A DNA stretch of 64,000 nt from Nageia nagi. Taxonomy: Eukaryota > Pinophyta. Both the position numbers and the translations under genes were made by a program. The notes under the pieces were generated by a model. It saw only the letters and a list, made by a program, of their open reading frames with translations, did not search any database and was not told the DNA's origin. The stretch covers positions 199,268,001 to 199,332,000 of the forward strand of contig JBITNC010000001.1 in assembly GCA_050084985.1 (NCBI GenBank). Direction: 5' to 3'. How positions within the stretch are numbered: position 1 is the first letter of the stretch; the number at the start of each line of letters is the position of its first letter. Positions 33,608-45,879 of this stretch are shown here, one piece after another.

Positions 33608-34613
33608 AACACTAGCACCATGGAATATATGCATCTTTAAAGAACTTTTAAGCTCTAACTGAATCATTTGAATTTGAAGGAAAAAATTTGAAGTTTATTT
33701 TCATGAATATACTAATTATTTAGAAAACAATTTCATGAAGGATACTTACATGCTAGTGCTAGCACTACCCCTAGCACTAGAACTAGTTATTTTAAAGTAT
33801 TTTTATTGAATTTTAATCTAGTCATCTTGTCTTAAAATGAAGATGTAATGAAGCTATTCTTCAAGTAAATTTTAATTATTTATCATAAAAAATTGATGTT
33901 CCTCGAAGTTTTTTTTCCTAATTTGAGTTTTGAATAGGATAATGCCCTCTTTATTTATCATTTGCATATTACATTATCTTGTATGAGAGAGATATGGATT
34001 TTTCTTATTTGGAGGAGAGTTGTTAGAAGAACACTTGACTTTTTAAGGTTTGTAAGTGATTTATGATTAAGTTTTAAGGTATGGAGGTTTGAATCACAAA
34101 GTAGGATGATTGTAGAGCTCATGTTTTATGATGAAACCTAGATTCTTACCATTTGGTAAGTTAAAAATACCTTAAGTTGGTTTATTACCCTTTATTTCAT
34201 GATTGAAATACATTTTATTTCAAGTTTTATGGTTTATATATTGTATATAAGTTCATGTATGATTATATACTAGAGCTTCAACATTTTGGATGTTTTTTTT
34301 ATTTAGTTTTGTATAAGGTCATCTATTTAGGAGTATATTGGTGTGTAAAAGGTGTGCTAAGATTTTTGTGTATGTATCATGAAGGATGCCCAACACTAGC
34401 AATGGGGTGTTGAGTATCCTAATGCTAGCATTGGGAAAATAGTAGGAATAATATTTTATGTGCTTATGTGTATGCTTTTATGCTTTCATAAAATTGAAAT
34501 AAATATGTAGAATAAAAAATTTCATAAAAATATGTATACTTACCTATTCATTTATGTATGGTCATTCACACATTATTATACCTAAGCTATAAAGCAAGAG
34601 ATGGAAAATTGCC

Positions 34614-37100
34614 TACGCTTGGTATGACGTCCTAGATCAAGAGGTATTGAATAACTTAATAAATGTCAGGGTTGGATACCTTCTTGATTTGCACTATTTG
34701 AAAGTGGATAAGCATATTTTTATAGCCTTGTTTGAGCATTGGTCAAATAGTACCAACACATTTCACTTTCATATAGATGAAATGATTATCACTCTTTAGA
34801 ATGTGCATCATATTTTCATATGCCTATGAAGGGGACCATGGTGGAGATGAGGGACAATTTGACTCCTATGGCCATGGATAAGAACACCAAATGGACTAAC
34901 TACATTAAGGAGTATCATTTGAGTAATAAGGGAGCCTACATACATAAAGTAGGTCACAAAAGTACTTCAACAAAGAGGCACTTGATACTTATAGTGGCAA
35001 TTTGCATAGACAACATAATCTATCCCAATAAGAATTATGAAGTTTTTCTTTTTTTTATGATTCACATTATAAGGAATATGGTACAAGGACACAATTTTGC
35101 ATGGGCTTTTAATCACCTTGTGATCACCTCTCACCCCTAATCATTTTGTATTTTGGTATTTTTGCCTAATCGCTCCATCATAGCATTTTTAACCTTATAT
35201 ATTTGGCCCTAGATTGGTATACTAGTTGCCCTAGATAGTTAATTAGTTAGCTTTCTAACTAGCCAACCAACTAGTAAATTGGCCTATTGATTTGATTCCA
35301 AATCTATAAAGGTCAATTTTATTTTCCCATCTCTTTCTCATTTTGATCCTCACTGTGACCATTACCAACCTTCCTCTCTTGCATAGACAAAGCCTTAAGC
35401 AAGATCCTAATCCGTAGCCACCCATAGCACTCCTTATAACATGTTTTGATAATTCTTGTAGGTGTTTAAGAGAATTTAGAGATATCTTGGATCCATTAGA
35501 GAAATTATATCCTTTTTCTATAACATTTCTATTTGCATGGCATGCAACATGATCTTATGCTAGATTCACAGTTGTTTAGTCTTATTTTATCATTTCATCA
35601 TTATCTTAGCATAACATAAGCATATCACTTTGTATTTTAGGAATTTTATTACTTTATAATTCCCATTGGATTGTGGGATAGGTGGTATACATTCTATCAA
35701 TGAGGTTTAACACCTCTCTTTGAGCACACTCTAGGGTCTTAAGGGACTAGGATGTTGAGACCTCTTCTAATATTTATTTTTTTACAAGTCTATACATCAA
35801 GAGCATATCCCTCCATCATTTTATCATAAGATGAACTCTAGGAATAGAATGGTGGTGCAACTTTGATCTTCCCTTGGTGAAGAGGATAGCCAAATTTGGT
35901 TACCCATAGGGATTCATGTATAGTAGCTCAATTTTATCATAAATTATACAAATTTTCTCAATTTTCAAGAATGGATGAAGGATGGTTTGTACTTATGTAC
36001 TTTAGTGTTGAGATCTTAAACATATATCTATGTTTAGAGGTGTGGATTTACCTATTAAGGTGGAAGATGATACCCTACTAGAATAGAGTAAGTGGGACAT
36101 TATGATAAGAGTAAGTAGGGTGCCTGACACTCAAAAAAATGGCATAAGGTAGTAGATAACTTGACAAAGGATAATATTATGTATGAACCATATTATCATG
36201 TAAGGTGGAAAAAAAGTGCATACTAGTTAAGTTGGAAAAGGAAACCCTACTATCTACAAATAAGGAAATATTTTATGGAGCCATATAGACCTGATAAAGT
36301 GCAACTATAGTTTAGTTAGAGATAAAAGTTACCTCCTAATTATCGATCAAACATTCAGATGATTATGAGATACATAATTAGTCCTTATAAGATTGAGGTA
36401 GTACTTAGGTAAAAAAGCAATAGTTACCCTCTATATGATGGTAAGTCAATTGATTATGAGGAAGAGGATATCATAGAAGAGCATAATTATATCTAAAAGG
36501 CATTCTAAGATACATATATACCACTAGCTCTTGGTATATATATCAATAAGTATCTAGAGTTAGCAGCTAAAGGTGAGAGGATGCCCTTGACATTACATAG
36601 GTGCAACCATCTATAGAAGAGATGGAGGGTGTATACATATAGTGATAATTCCCTATACAATTCCTATTAATCACTGTTAATCTTAGTAAACCTCTTATTT
36701 CTTTTCCTGTGAAATATTAGCTTCCAAAAATACACATAAATAACACACATATATATACATGCATTTATTGTATTTGTATAACATGTGATTTTGTGCTTTG
36801 TGTATGCAACTAATATAAAGGAACAAATAAATGTGTTGCAAGAAAAATATGCTACCTAGGATACAAAATTGGATGAGCTTTTTGAGATACTAGTGGCTTG
36901 AGATGAGATGATTAAGGCCATGGATGAGGAGATAGCCAACCTATATAAATAAATTAGGGTCCAAAATAAAGTACTCTAAGACATGATAGCTAATTTAGAT
37001 GCAAAAAATAAAAGTGATATACTATTCATACTACAATAACTTATAAGTATGAAAAAGAAAAGCAAGATCTTGTTGGATACAATATGTATCTAGAAAATCA
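34614..37100 (+). pseudogene. Plant mobile domain (PMD) gene with coiled-coil tail, antisense inside element E
   Basis: From 34614 the plus strand reads AWYDVLDQEVLNNLINVRVG, then YLLDLHYLKVDKHIFIALFE, HWSNSTNTFHFHIDEMIITL; after a frame change near 34815 it reads MPMKGTMVEMRDN and later IDNIIYPNKNYEVFLFFM. The order, with LITALxERWxxxTxTFHxxxGEMTITL and LFPNK-type segments, is that of the PMD (aminotransferase-like) domain found in plant transposons and in MAIN/MAIL-type proteins. Around 36233-36340 a piece with YFMEPYRPDKVQLQF-like sequence matches the PMD C-terminal half. At 36840-37070 a KYATQDTKLDELFEIL-type heptad stretch suggests a coiled coil. Several stops fit CAG or CAA changed to TAG or TAA. 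It is broken; its function in the element is unknown. Confidence 0.68.
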
Positions 37101-37430
37101 TATGAGTGTGTTGGAATATGATACGGGTGCTAAACACCCAAGTCTTTATAGGTATATCTATAGGTATATATTTAGTGGGAACAAGAAAAAGGATAACAAT
37201 GAATAGAGTATGCATGGGGATGTTAAAAGCTCTTAAACACACTTATTGTACTCCTTGGACTACTTGTTTGACATATGAATATAGATATGCTTCTTATGGT
37301 TTCAAAATTTGTATTATATGCATGCTATAATTTTTTGATGTTTTTATTATTTTTTGTATATTTCTATGATATTTTTATAATATAAATATTATGATAATGT
37401 AATACATATATAAAAAATCAAAGTAATGAA

Positions 37431-37450
37431 CCCCAACACTGGTGTTGGGG
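37431..37450. repeat. Perfect 9-bp hairpin CCCCAACAC-TG-GTGTTGGGG
   Basis: It is GC-rich in AT-rich surroundings. Words related to CAACACTAG recur at 33606, 34390 and 37690. Possible roles are a terminator-like structure or an element end; I cannot choose. Confidence 0.6.
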
Positions 37451-37849
37451 AGACAACATGCAAATGCTCCTAACTACATGATTTGTACGATGTTATATGC
37501 TTACTAACAAAATGCTACTACATGCAAAAATTTCTAAGACATATTTTTCATGGTTGTCCTAATATGATGCATTTTTGTGAGAAAAATAAAAAAAAATTCC
37601 TAGAATGCAAAAATCACTTTTTTGATACTATTTTTGAATGCAAGATGATACCTAGCCTCTTGAAAGTGTAAGCACCCTATATGAGTAGCACTAGTGTTGC
37701 AAGCAATTTTGGAGCTAGGATGTGTATGCATGATTGAATTTTGTATTTGATTTTTATGAATGCATAAAGTATAAAAATAAAAGTAAAACTAAGAAAGTGG
37801 TATGATGTCTACAAGGAAGTTTACCTTTTTTGTGTTCTTTATTGAAACC

Positions 37850-38840
37850 TTCAATGAAGTTAAATGATGTATCTGAATGCTTAGATTTGATGAACTGAGG
37901 GAAGGGATTTTTTTTAATCCCTAAATTTTTATTTTTCTCATGTTAAGGTCCATCTATATTCACTTTATACTTCTTCGAAGGAGGGAAAGAGATCTCACCA
38001 CTATCCAAAAAATCTTGGATCATGTTTTTCAATATGTAATAATCTTTTGAAAGATGTCCTCTCTATTTGTGATAATTACAAAAATGCTCATATTTGATAT
38101 TAGGTCCAAAATTTAGATATTTTGTATTTGGGGGAGGTAATTTCATAATATTATTCTTAACCAAGAGTTCCAATACTTCATCAATTTCATCATAGATACA
38201 TGTGAATTTCCTTTCTTATTTCTTGGGCTCTTGGGTGATCTCTTTTACTTTATTTGTAGCAACTACTATGGAAGATTTAGGTTGATATTCTTATTTCTTT
38301 ACCATAGGTGGAGCTATATTTATTTTTTCAATTTGCAACTCTCTACAACTCATAAAGAATCTCTCCTTTTTAATAATGAAATGAAGGAAGGTATGTAATG
38401 GTTCCTTGAAATAATCAAAACATAGTACCTTGTATTTTTGTTGTAGCAATTGAATGAATGCATCAAGTTTATTATTATAATCAATGGTAACTATACTAGA
38501 AATATTCTTCTAATTCTTGATGAAATCCTCAATTTTTTAGCCTTCTCTTCTCTTTAACTACATTAACTCAACAAATGAAGTTTTATGTGGAAGAAATACC
38601 TTGAAAGCACTAATGAATGATATTTTAAGTTGGGGAAAATCTTGAATTATATTATTGGGCAACTTATTGAAGAACTAAATATGATTTCCTCTTGATATTA
38701 GAGGAAATAACTTGGCATGTAAATATTTGTTCAATGTTATGATTGAAACTTCATCCTTGAAAATTTGCATGTGTAATTGTGGATCTTCTTGGCCCTTATA
38801 CTTTGTGAGTTTTTAAATTTTCTTAGTATCCATAATAAAT
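37850..38840 (-). pseudogene. Element E gag core and zinc-knuckle region (pseudogene)
   Basis: The minus strand reads KYKGQEDPQLHMQIFKDEVS, YLHAKLFPLISRG, FPQLKISFISAFKVFLPHKT and YNNKLDAFIQLLQQKYKVLC. This is the gag core (GxxDPxxHxxxF, then LFP). At about 38060-38100 is a degenerate knuckle FCNYHKXRGHLSKDY in which the last Cys is Tyr, followed by LKNMIQDFLDSGEI, typical of Tat-type gag. The frame fades out by 37.85 kb, where the antisense PMD gene region begins. No protease follows. Confidence 0.7.
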
Positions 38841-38969
38841 TTTCATATTATTTGGAAAAATGAATTCCTATATTATTTTGATTGTGATTCTTTTACATAG
38901 GAGATTAAGATCTCTATAAATTGTTTACGTAACTCATTCATATCCATAATAGGAAACTTTTAAGCTGTA

Positions 38970-40215
38970 TTAATTATCTCATATTCTTGACCATTCCTTT
39001 TAGGAGTGTGAAGGACTTGAAAGTATCCTTATTATTTTTGTCATCAACAATATTCAAGAGAAATTTAAAAAAGCATACATCAAGCTTATATGGATATAAA
39101 TTCTTCATTTCCTCTTCATTATGATTGAAAATTATGGGATCCTTGATATCATTCTCTTGTTGTGAGTAACCATGAAAAGGATCCAATTATTTTTACAAAA
39201 ATATCAATATTTAATTATTTATTCTTCCTCATGATCAAGATTAGGAACAACTACTAATGGTACTTTTCTTTTGTTTCAAAAACTCTTATTTTTTCATCTC
39301 TAACCTATGCAACTTATCCAAGAATTATTTGAAAATATTAACTTTTCATCAATAGGCAAGCTATCAAAATAAGAATTATGCCAAGTAATTAAATATTGAC
39401 TTTTTACTTGATTTTCCTGATCATTCCAATGAAGATATCATTTGAAGGATTAAATATGGATAGTATGGAGCCCTTATAGGGTCATTTAATCTTGATTTTG
39501 CATTCCTAATAAATCATTTGGATCAAATTTATCATCCATACTAAGTATTTTAAGCTACTAACCATGAATAAGAGCTTCTTCTTGCTGTACCATATCTCTT
39601 ATGATCATTGGAGGCTTAGCTCTAGTGTTGGTATGATTTAATATTTCTAAAGCATTTAAAATATGACCTTTAGCATTGTATATAAATAAATACTTCTATT
39701 TGAACATTATTTTCTTATGTGAGTTTCAATGCTATCTCTAGTGACAACACTAGGGTTTTAAGTTATTGGATATAGAAGCAAAGGTTGAGCATTATATTTT
39801 AGCAAGGAGCATTCATTCTAAAGTTTCACTATCACATTATAAGGAATCACATCTATTGATATATATTTGGTGATTTTCAAGACTTGGTGGATTGGTAATT
39901 GAACTTTTTCCCCTAATAAGGCTTTTAATATTTATATGTGATCTTCTTCAATATGACCTATAGTGATTACTGAGATATTTTGGGTAAATACATTTATTTT
40001 AACTACTCTTGGTGTATGAAACCCTTCATCTTTGGATTTTTCATTCCATTAAATACTTTGATGCATGGTTTGGGGAGTTGATTCTACTATGGAACTTTCT
40101 ATAGTGGAAATATCTTGATCATTTATTCCTTGGGATAAGCTTTTGGATTTATCTCTTGAGTTGTAATCTTATACTTTTTCAAATATGAGAAACCCTAATT
40201 CTCTTTCTTTTGTAT
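38970..40215 (-). pseudogene. Element E gag N-terminal extension or leader ORF (pseudogene)
   Basis: A start-like MNTKERELGFLIFEK at about 40215 is followed by pieces such as DISTIESSIVESTPQTMHQS, VLKITKYISIDVIPYN, and at 39186-38974 HGYSQQENDIKDPIIF. It lies between the 5' LTR and the gag core. Tat elements often have such an extra N-terminal region, but I do not recognise a domain. Frames change several times. Confidence 0.45.
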
Positions 40216-40378
40216 TCATTATTAGTACCCTCACGAAATACATATATTATTTCTTTTCCAAAAGCATGGTAAGGAATAAAAAAAATAAATAAAGAATTAT
40301 TTCATAATAATCTTAATATTTTTATCAAACAATAGCTTAAATATTTATAAAAATAAAAATACAATACGCTTACCAATA

Positions 40379-41105
40379 TGTAGATGATAATGCAACCCTA
40401 AACTAAAGTAAAGGATGAAGCAATTATATCAACTTAATTAAAGTATGAAGGTGCCTAAATGCCTACAATCATATAATAAATAATGGATAAATCAAGATAA
40501 TATTAGTGATAGAATTGAAGTGACAACATGCCCTAACCTATGATATAATGGATCAATATATGTGTACCTATTACTTACCTTGATGATGAAGATACACTTG
40601 AAGGAATGTGGATGAACATAAAGAATCATATCTAAACCTTAGAATGATATCTCACATATGAATGAGAATTGGAACTAATCATAGTACTAGAACTAGGAAT
40701 CCTATAGATGTATGTCACTTTCTTAGGCTTAAATATCATTCATTCTTATTCAAGATAATATAAAAGTAACAAATTGCCCTTGAGTGTAATAAACTACAAT
40801 CTCAATAAATGGTATTGAATAACACTGATAAGATTATGAGAGATATGTACAATCCTACTAAGATTAAATCTTGATAATATTATCATGCATATAATTCTCA
40901 ATTTATAGCTTTACAAATATACCTAAATGCACCTTTTCATGCTAACATCGATGTTGGTGGTCCAACCTATAAAATAAGAGAATTATACATGAGAAGTAAC
41001 TTAGGTACATCATAGGAAATAAAGGAAATATAACATAATGTCATATTCATCCTAGTGTAGTGAGGGTTATGGATATATTTTGGACCAAAAAATTATATTT
41101 CAACA
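40379..41105 (-). repeat. Element E 5' LTR (right copy)
   Basis: It aligns with 31776-32528. The minus-strand start is TGTTGAAATATAATTTTTTG at 41105. A possible TATA box (minus GCTATAAATTGAG) lies near 40900-40911. Confidence 0.78.
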
Positions 41106-41119
41106 AAAATATGAAATCC

Positions 41120-41885
41120 ATTATGATTATTGTAATATTGATAAACATACAATGAGAAGTGCTAAAAGTTGCATTCTAAAAGTAATCCTAAATGGATAAA
41201 TAACAATAAGAAAAAATCAACCAATATGTGTCAAATAAAATTATGACTATATTGGAACTATATAAGTTAAAGAAAAATTTCCTTATATGAATAAGCATAA
41301 TAAAAAGAAGCTACAAACTTTAAAAGCTAGTGGACAAGCTTGAGTTCAAGACTCAAAAGAGAGGAAATTTCAAACAAAATTAAGGAAGACTTATTTTGAG
41401 TATGTATCCAAATAAATATAACAAAGGTAGTTGCATTGTATGATTTTGAATCATAAAATAAATATATTTTTATAGAAATTAATACAATCATTGCTATTGG
41501 AGGTAAAAAATAATTCTCAATATTACCCATTTGGATGGTTGCATAAAGATATTAAGTTGCAATTTACTAAGCAGTGCACTTTCATATTTTCTATTCATAT
41601 ATAATTTGGTAACCCATATTTATGGGAATAAGATGCTATATTTTATAGAAAGTTGAATTATTTAAGTTTGGAAAAATATGGAAAAAGGATTCAAAATTCA
41701 TCCTTATAAAGGATGTACATTACAATTGGTGAATTTATTCTTAGTAAGAGGTTTGTGCTTCTGATAGTGAGAGTTTTAGGTAAATATTTATATATTAATA
41801 TATGTGAGGTGGAGGCAAATGATTTTACTCCTAAGTGAAAGGGAGAGTTAAAAAATTTGATCTAAGAGTTCCAAGAAGTTATGTA
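41120..41885 (+). pseudogene. Element F gag knuckle and protease (pseudogene)
   Basis: The plus strand encodes the remains of a CCHC knuckle and KLHSKSNPKWINNNKKKS at about 41160-41215, comparable with element C's KLHPKLCPK. Protease follows at about 41440-41660 with YPFGWLHKDIKLQFTKQC (C: YPLGWVNKNSKLKVTQQC) and GNPYLWEXDAIFYRKLNYLS (C: GSPYLXERDALFYKKENKY). Then comes an ELKNLIXEFQEVM-like linker up to 41885. So F is a relative of C. Its frame breaks off at 41885 and resumes near 46940. Confidence 0.7.
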
Positions 41886-42699
41886 AGCATCTAATGGTAT
41901 AATGTTCGTTATTTTTTTCAACCCTTAGATATGTCACATTTTTAGGAAAGATATGACTACCCAAGTAGTACTTCAACTTTTTAACCTTTTAGAATTGAAT
42001 AATGGTAAAAGGTAAGGTAAGGGGATCCTAAATTAAGTTGTTGAGTATAACACTTTAACACATGCTTGTATCAAATGAAAGAGTTGAGTTTCTAATAATG
42101 TTAAGTATACATATCAATTTAAACTAGAAATATTTTTCAATGTATATGATATGAGAATCCATATAAATTCTTATAAAGAGACCAATATCTTATCCATCAT
42201 CAATTTAAGCAAATGGGAGTACAAATTTATGAATTGAGTAAGATTAAGAAGGAATAAATTGATATGATAATATGTATTCAAATAATACAACATATACTCC
42301 CAAGGATGATAGTGAGAGAATTACGTAATGACTATGTTCAAATAATGTAACATAATCATTAACCAAACATACATTTTCACAATAAAAATATGATCAAACA
42401 AATTAGGAAATTATATTAAAATTAAAAAGATTGCAATATAGGATTTGAGAATATTATATATAACTTCTATATTATATAAAAATACATTATCATTCAAATA
42501 CAATTATGTCTCTAAGTACTAATATAGTTACTATAAGGCTCTTGAGTTCTTGATAATAGATCTGGAAATGATCTTAGAAGCTTCATTGAAACTTACACAC
42601 ACAATTTACATAGAAATTGGATGAATTGGGAATGAGAAGAGAGATAAAAAACTAAGGTAAATTAAATAAACTAAAATAGGAAACTAAGATACCTTTACC

Positions 42700-45600
42700 T
42701 TATCTTTTTTGGACAATAATTGATCTTGATACTTTCTCCCTCTTCATCTTTATAGCCTTGAGAATTTCCAATTATCATAGTAATGCAATTATAAAAAATA
42801 ATTGAATCTTAAATGATTATAGAATCATCATAATAATTTAAATTTTCCTTTTCACCTCTAATAAAAAGAAAAATAGCCTTGAATATACCTTTTAAGCTCC
42901 TTCCATGTATCATGATTGAATTGAGTGCAATGATAAACTTTATCAAGTAAAAATCTAACATCAAATCTTTTCTTATTTACTTACTCTAACTAATGGTTCT
43001 ATATCTCTTAGATTAATGGTTCTATATCTCTTAGATTCTATAAAAAGATATTTCCCATTCGGATAAGCATTTTTCAACCCAATCTTCATGCTCCCTTTAT
43101 AAACAATTTTATTAAATTCAATCAAGACTACATTCTTTATTTCAACTTCAGTTGCATATTCAAGAAATGGAAGCTTAAAATATTTTAATAATTTATAAAA
43201 ATATTATATCCATAAATGAGCCTCATAGCAATCATATTCCCAATCTCTAACTAGAACCTTATATACCCCAAAATAATGAATCTCATATGAAAATTGATTA
43301 GAGCTTGCAAAGGAAATATCATTATTATAAACAAGATTATAAATATTTATATGTTTTATATTGCTTTTATTCCATACTTAGATTATATATAAAATTGGTA
43401 ATAGTCCTAATGTGACATAATATCTGAGTTAATTTTTTAAAGTATTACACATAAAAAATAGCATAAGAATTAGGTATTCCAAAAGTAGTCATCAAAGAAC
43501 CAAATGAAGTATAATCTCGCATATGGACATTGGATCTTGATTAAATAATTTGTTTCTTAAGCACTTATATATGATCACTTATGGAAATGGTAGCCATATT
43601 TTCCCCTAACTCTATATAATCCTTTGTAGGTAATTCAACTTATACATTGAGTAGATTGATGTTATGATCTTTTGTTACAAGTTTGGGATAAAATTGAGAT
43701 TAGATTGTAAACCAAGAACAATAAGGTTTAGCATGAGAACAAGAAGGATATTTATTTATTAAATTCAAAAACTATTCTTTATCCATAGAGTTGAATTTAT
43801 CATCATCATCAAGCTTATAAAAATTGAAATAAACTCTTTTTTTTTTTTAAATAGAATCATCTAGAGGAAGATATTCAATAATTACTATTTTTTTAAAACA
43901 CTTTCCATATTATTTTTTCAAATTTTTATTCACATGGACCTATTCATAAAAAAACCAAATTCATCCTTATTATCTCATGAAATTAACCATACCATCAACC
44001 TTTGAAATAACTTCCAAAGCCTTCTCAAAAATAGGTATATCTTCTCCATCAATAGTCATACTTATGAAGATTATAAAGGGATTATACATAATGATTTGAA
44101 TAATTTGAGGAGCCTAATTATTATCATTAACTAGATCTTGATAGGTTTCTTTAGTTATTTTATTAATATCCCATCCCAATTGGATGCTCATCTCACCAAT
44201 TTCACCCTTGACAGCTCTATCAAAAGAGACTATATCATTATTTTTAGGTGGAATAGTATTTAAAAAAGTAATGATCTTGTTAATAGAATCATATATCAAT
44301 ACACTTAATTCATAAAAATATTTTTCAACCTCAAAAAAAAAAAAAAAATTCTCTTATCTTTTGAGAATTCTTTCAAATTAACTAAAAAAATGAACTTGAT
44401 CATGGTATGCTTTAACAATAGCATATTCAATTGATCTAATATATTTTGCACCATGGATGAGATATTGTAATAATTTATCAAAGTATTAAAATAGTAATAA
44501 GGCTCATAAAACATCCAAGTGACTTCACCTAATTTATAACCATCCATAAGCAAAGTAGATTTTAAAAGAGAAGGGTATCCCAAATAAGCATGATGCCCTA
44601 AAGTAAAAGGAATTTCTAACCTATTCTTAACACACTTTTTTTAATATACCTTGAATTTTTTATTTTAGAGTATTGTAAAATAATTTCTAAAGAAAATATT
44701 TAAATTCACAATAACTTAGAACCATACACCACAATGTAATAAAAGGATTATGTATAAAAGAAATCTCTAACTTGATGACTAGTTAAGAAACTTTTGATCT
44801 TAGGTCTAATACCAAAATATTTATATTTAAAAATAATAATATATAAATGAATTGGAAAATCATAATTGAAATAAAAATAAGGATCTCCTCCTTTATGAAT
44901 AAGAAAAAACCTTTGTTAGACTATAACAGTTGAAACTCCTCCATGTAGAGAAATAAATACATCATCCATTTTCCCTAAAAGATAATACATGAAAATGGAA
45001 TAATATGTGAGATTATGAAATTTGATATAAATTATCATAATTTACTTCTTTAATTGAACCAAATCTTCATTAATTTTAGCACATATTAACATCACCCAAT
45101 TATATATTGTGATAATGCTTCTACAACTAGCTTTATAAACCTAAAAATAGACCAAAATAGATTTAAATTTTTAACCCCCAATAGGATATTAAGAAAATAT
45201 GCATAATCCATTTTCCATCTCTTGAATGAATAGTTTTTGATTAAAAGAGGAAGAATATCATTTTATTTACAAATAAATATTTATACATAAAGAATTGATT
45301 AATTCTTGTTGTTCCTCTCTCAAGAGTATTAATATAAACATTTTCCTTTAAAATTTATCACAAAAGAAACACTTCCATAAACAAGGTGAGGATAAAGGAA
45401 AAATAAAAAAATTAGATGAGTTATTAAAAATTTTATCTAAGGAGAACATGTCCTATCCAACCATGATAATAAATCAAAATAAAATGTACTCTAAGAATAA
45501 TATTTTTTCCCAAGTTTGATTTCCACTTATTACATTTAAGAAAATGATAAAGATAATATCATGCATCTCATTGATATAAATTAAAAATGTAACAATATGA

Positions 45601-45879
45601 CCTTTTTTTAGTTCTCTATGCATATGTTATATTGATCTATCATAGTAGGATCAATAGTTGTCTTATGTTCTTTAGTATGCTTTACACTACCTTCAACTTT
45701 CTCAAAAGTATAAATCTCTTTTCTCTATTGATATTTACCTTGGAGTTTATTATACACTTACTCATCATCTTGTCTCTTTGATTCATTAAATTCTCCCTAT
45801 ACTTAGGCTCCTATTAAACATTATCTTCCTTTGAATACTTCTTTTTATTCTCCTTAACTCTTGAGGAAGAAGAAGCCAT
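42700..45879 (-). pseudogene. Long unknown ORF, degenerate, about 1000 codons
   Basis: It starts plausibly at 45879 with MASSSSRVKENKKKYSKED. Extended protein-like stretches follow: HDIIFIIFLNVISGNQTWEK (45.5 kb), LREEQQELINSLCINIY, YKASCRSIITIYNWVMLICA (45.1 kb), FISLHGGVSTVIV, GDPYFYFNYDFPIHLYII (44.9 kb), GYPSLLKSTLLMDGYKLGEV (44.58 kb), FDRAVKGEIGEMSIQLGWDI (44.2 kb) and ELPTKDYIELGENMATIS (43.6 kb). Frames change, and stops are rarer than in random AT-rich DNA. I do not recognise the family. A perfect 23-base duplication (42991-43036) near the C-terminal end would shift any frame. Confidence 0.5.
42991..43036. repeat. Perfect 23-base tandem duplication
   Basis: TAATGGTTCTATATCTCTTA plus GAT occurs twice head to tail without a mismatch. 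Identity in a mutation-rich area indicates that it is recent. Confidence 0.85.

Larger units (their letters stand above)
31776..41105 (-). mobile_element. Element E: non-autonomous Tat-like LTR element with gag and an antisense PMD gene
   Basis: LTRs at about 31776-32528 and 40379-41105 align across their length. On the minus strand the 5' LTR is followed by a gag with an N-terminal extension (40.2-37.9 kb). No protease, RT, RNase H or integrase pattern is seen between gag and the 3' LTR. Instead, 34.6-37.1 kb carries a plus-strand, that is antisense, PMD gene. A minisatellite (32815-33252) and a G-rich polypurine tract lie next to the 3' LTR, as in element A. The LTR copies differ a good deal, so it is old. 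No clear target duplication was found; the right flank is element F's gag. Confidence 0.72.

Noticed and set aside
35896-36081. Independent 61-codon gene
   Set aside because: It lies in the middle of the PMD pseudogene region and is better read as part of it.
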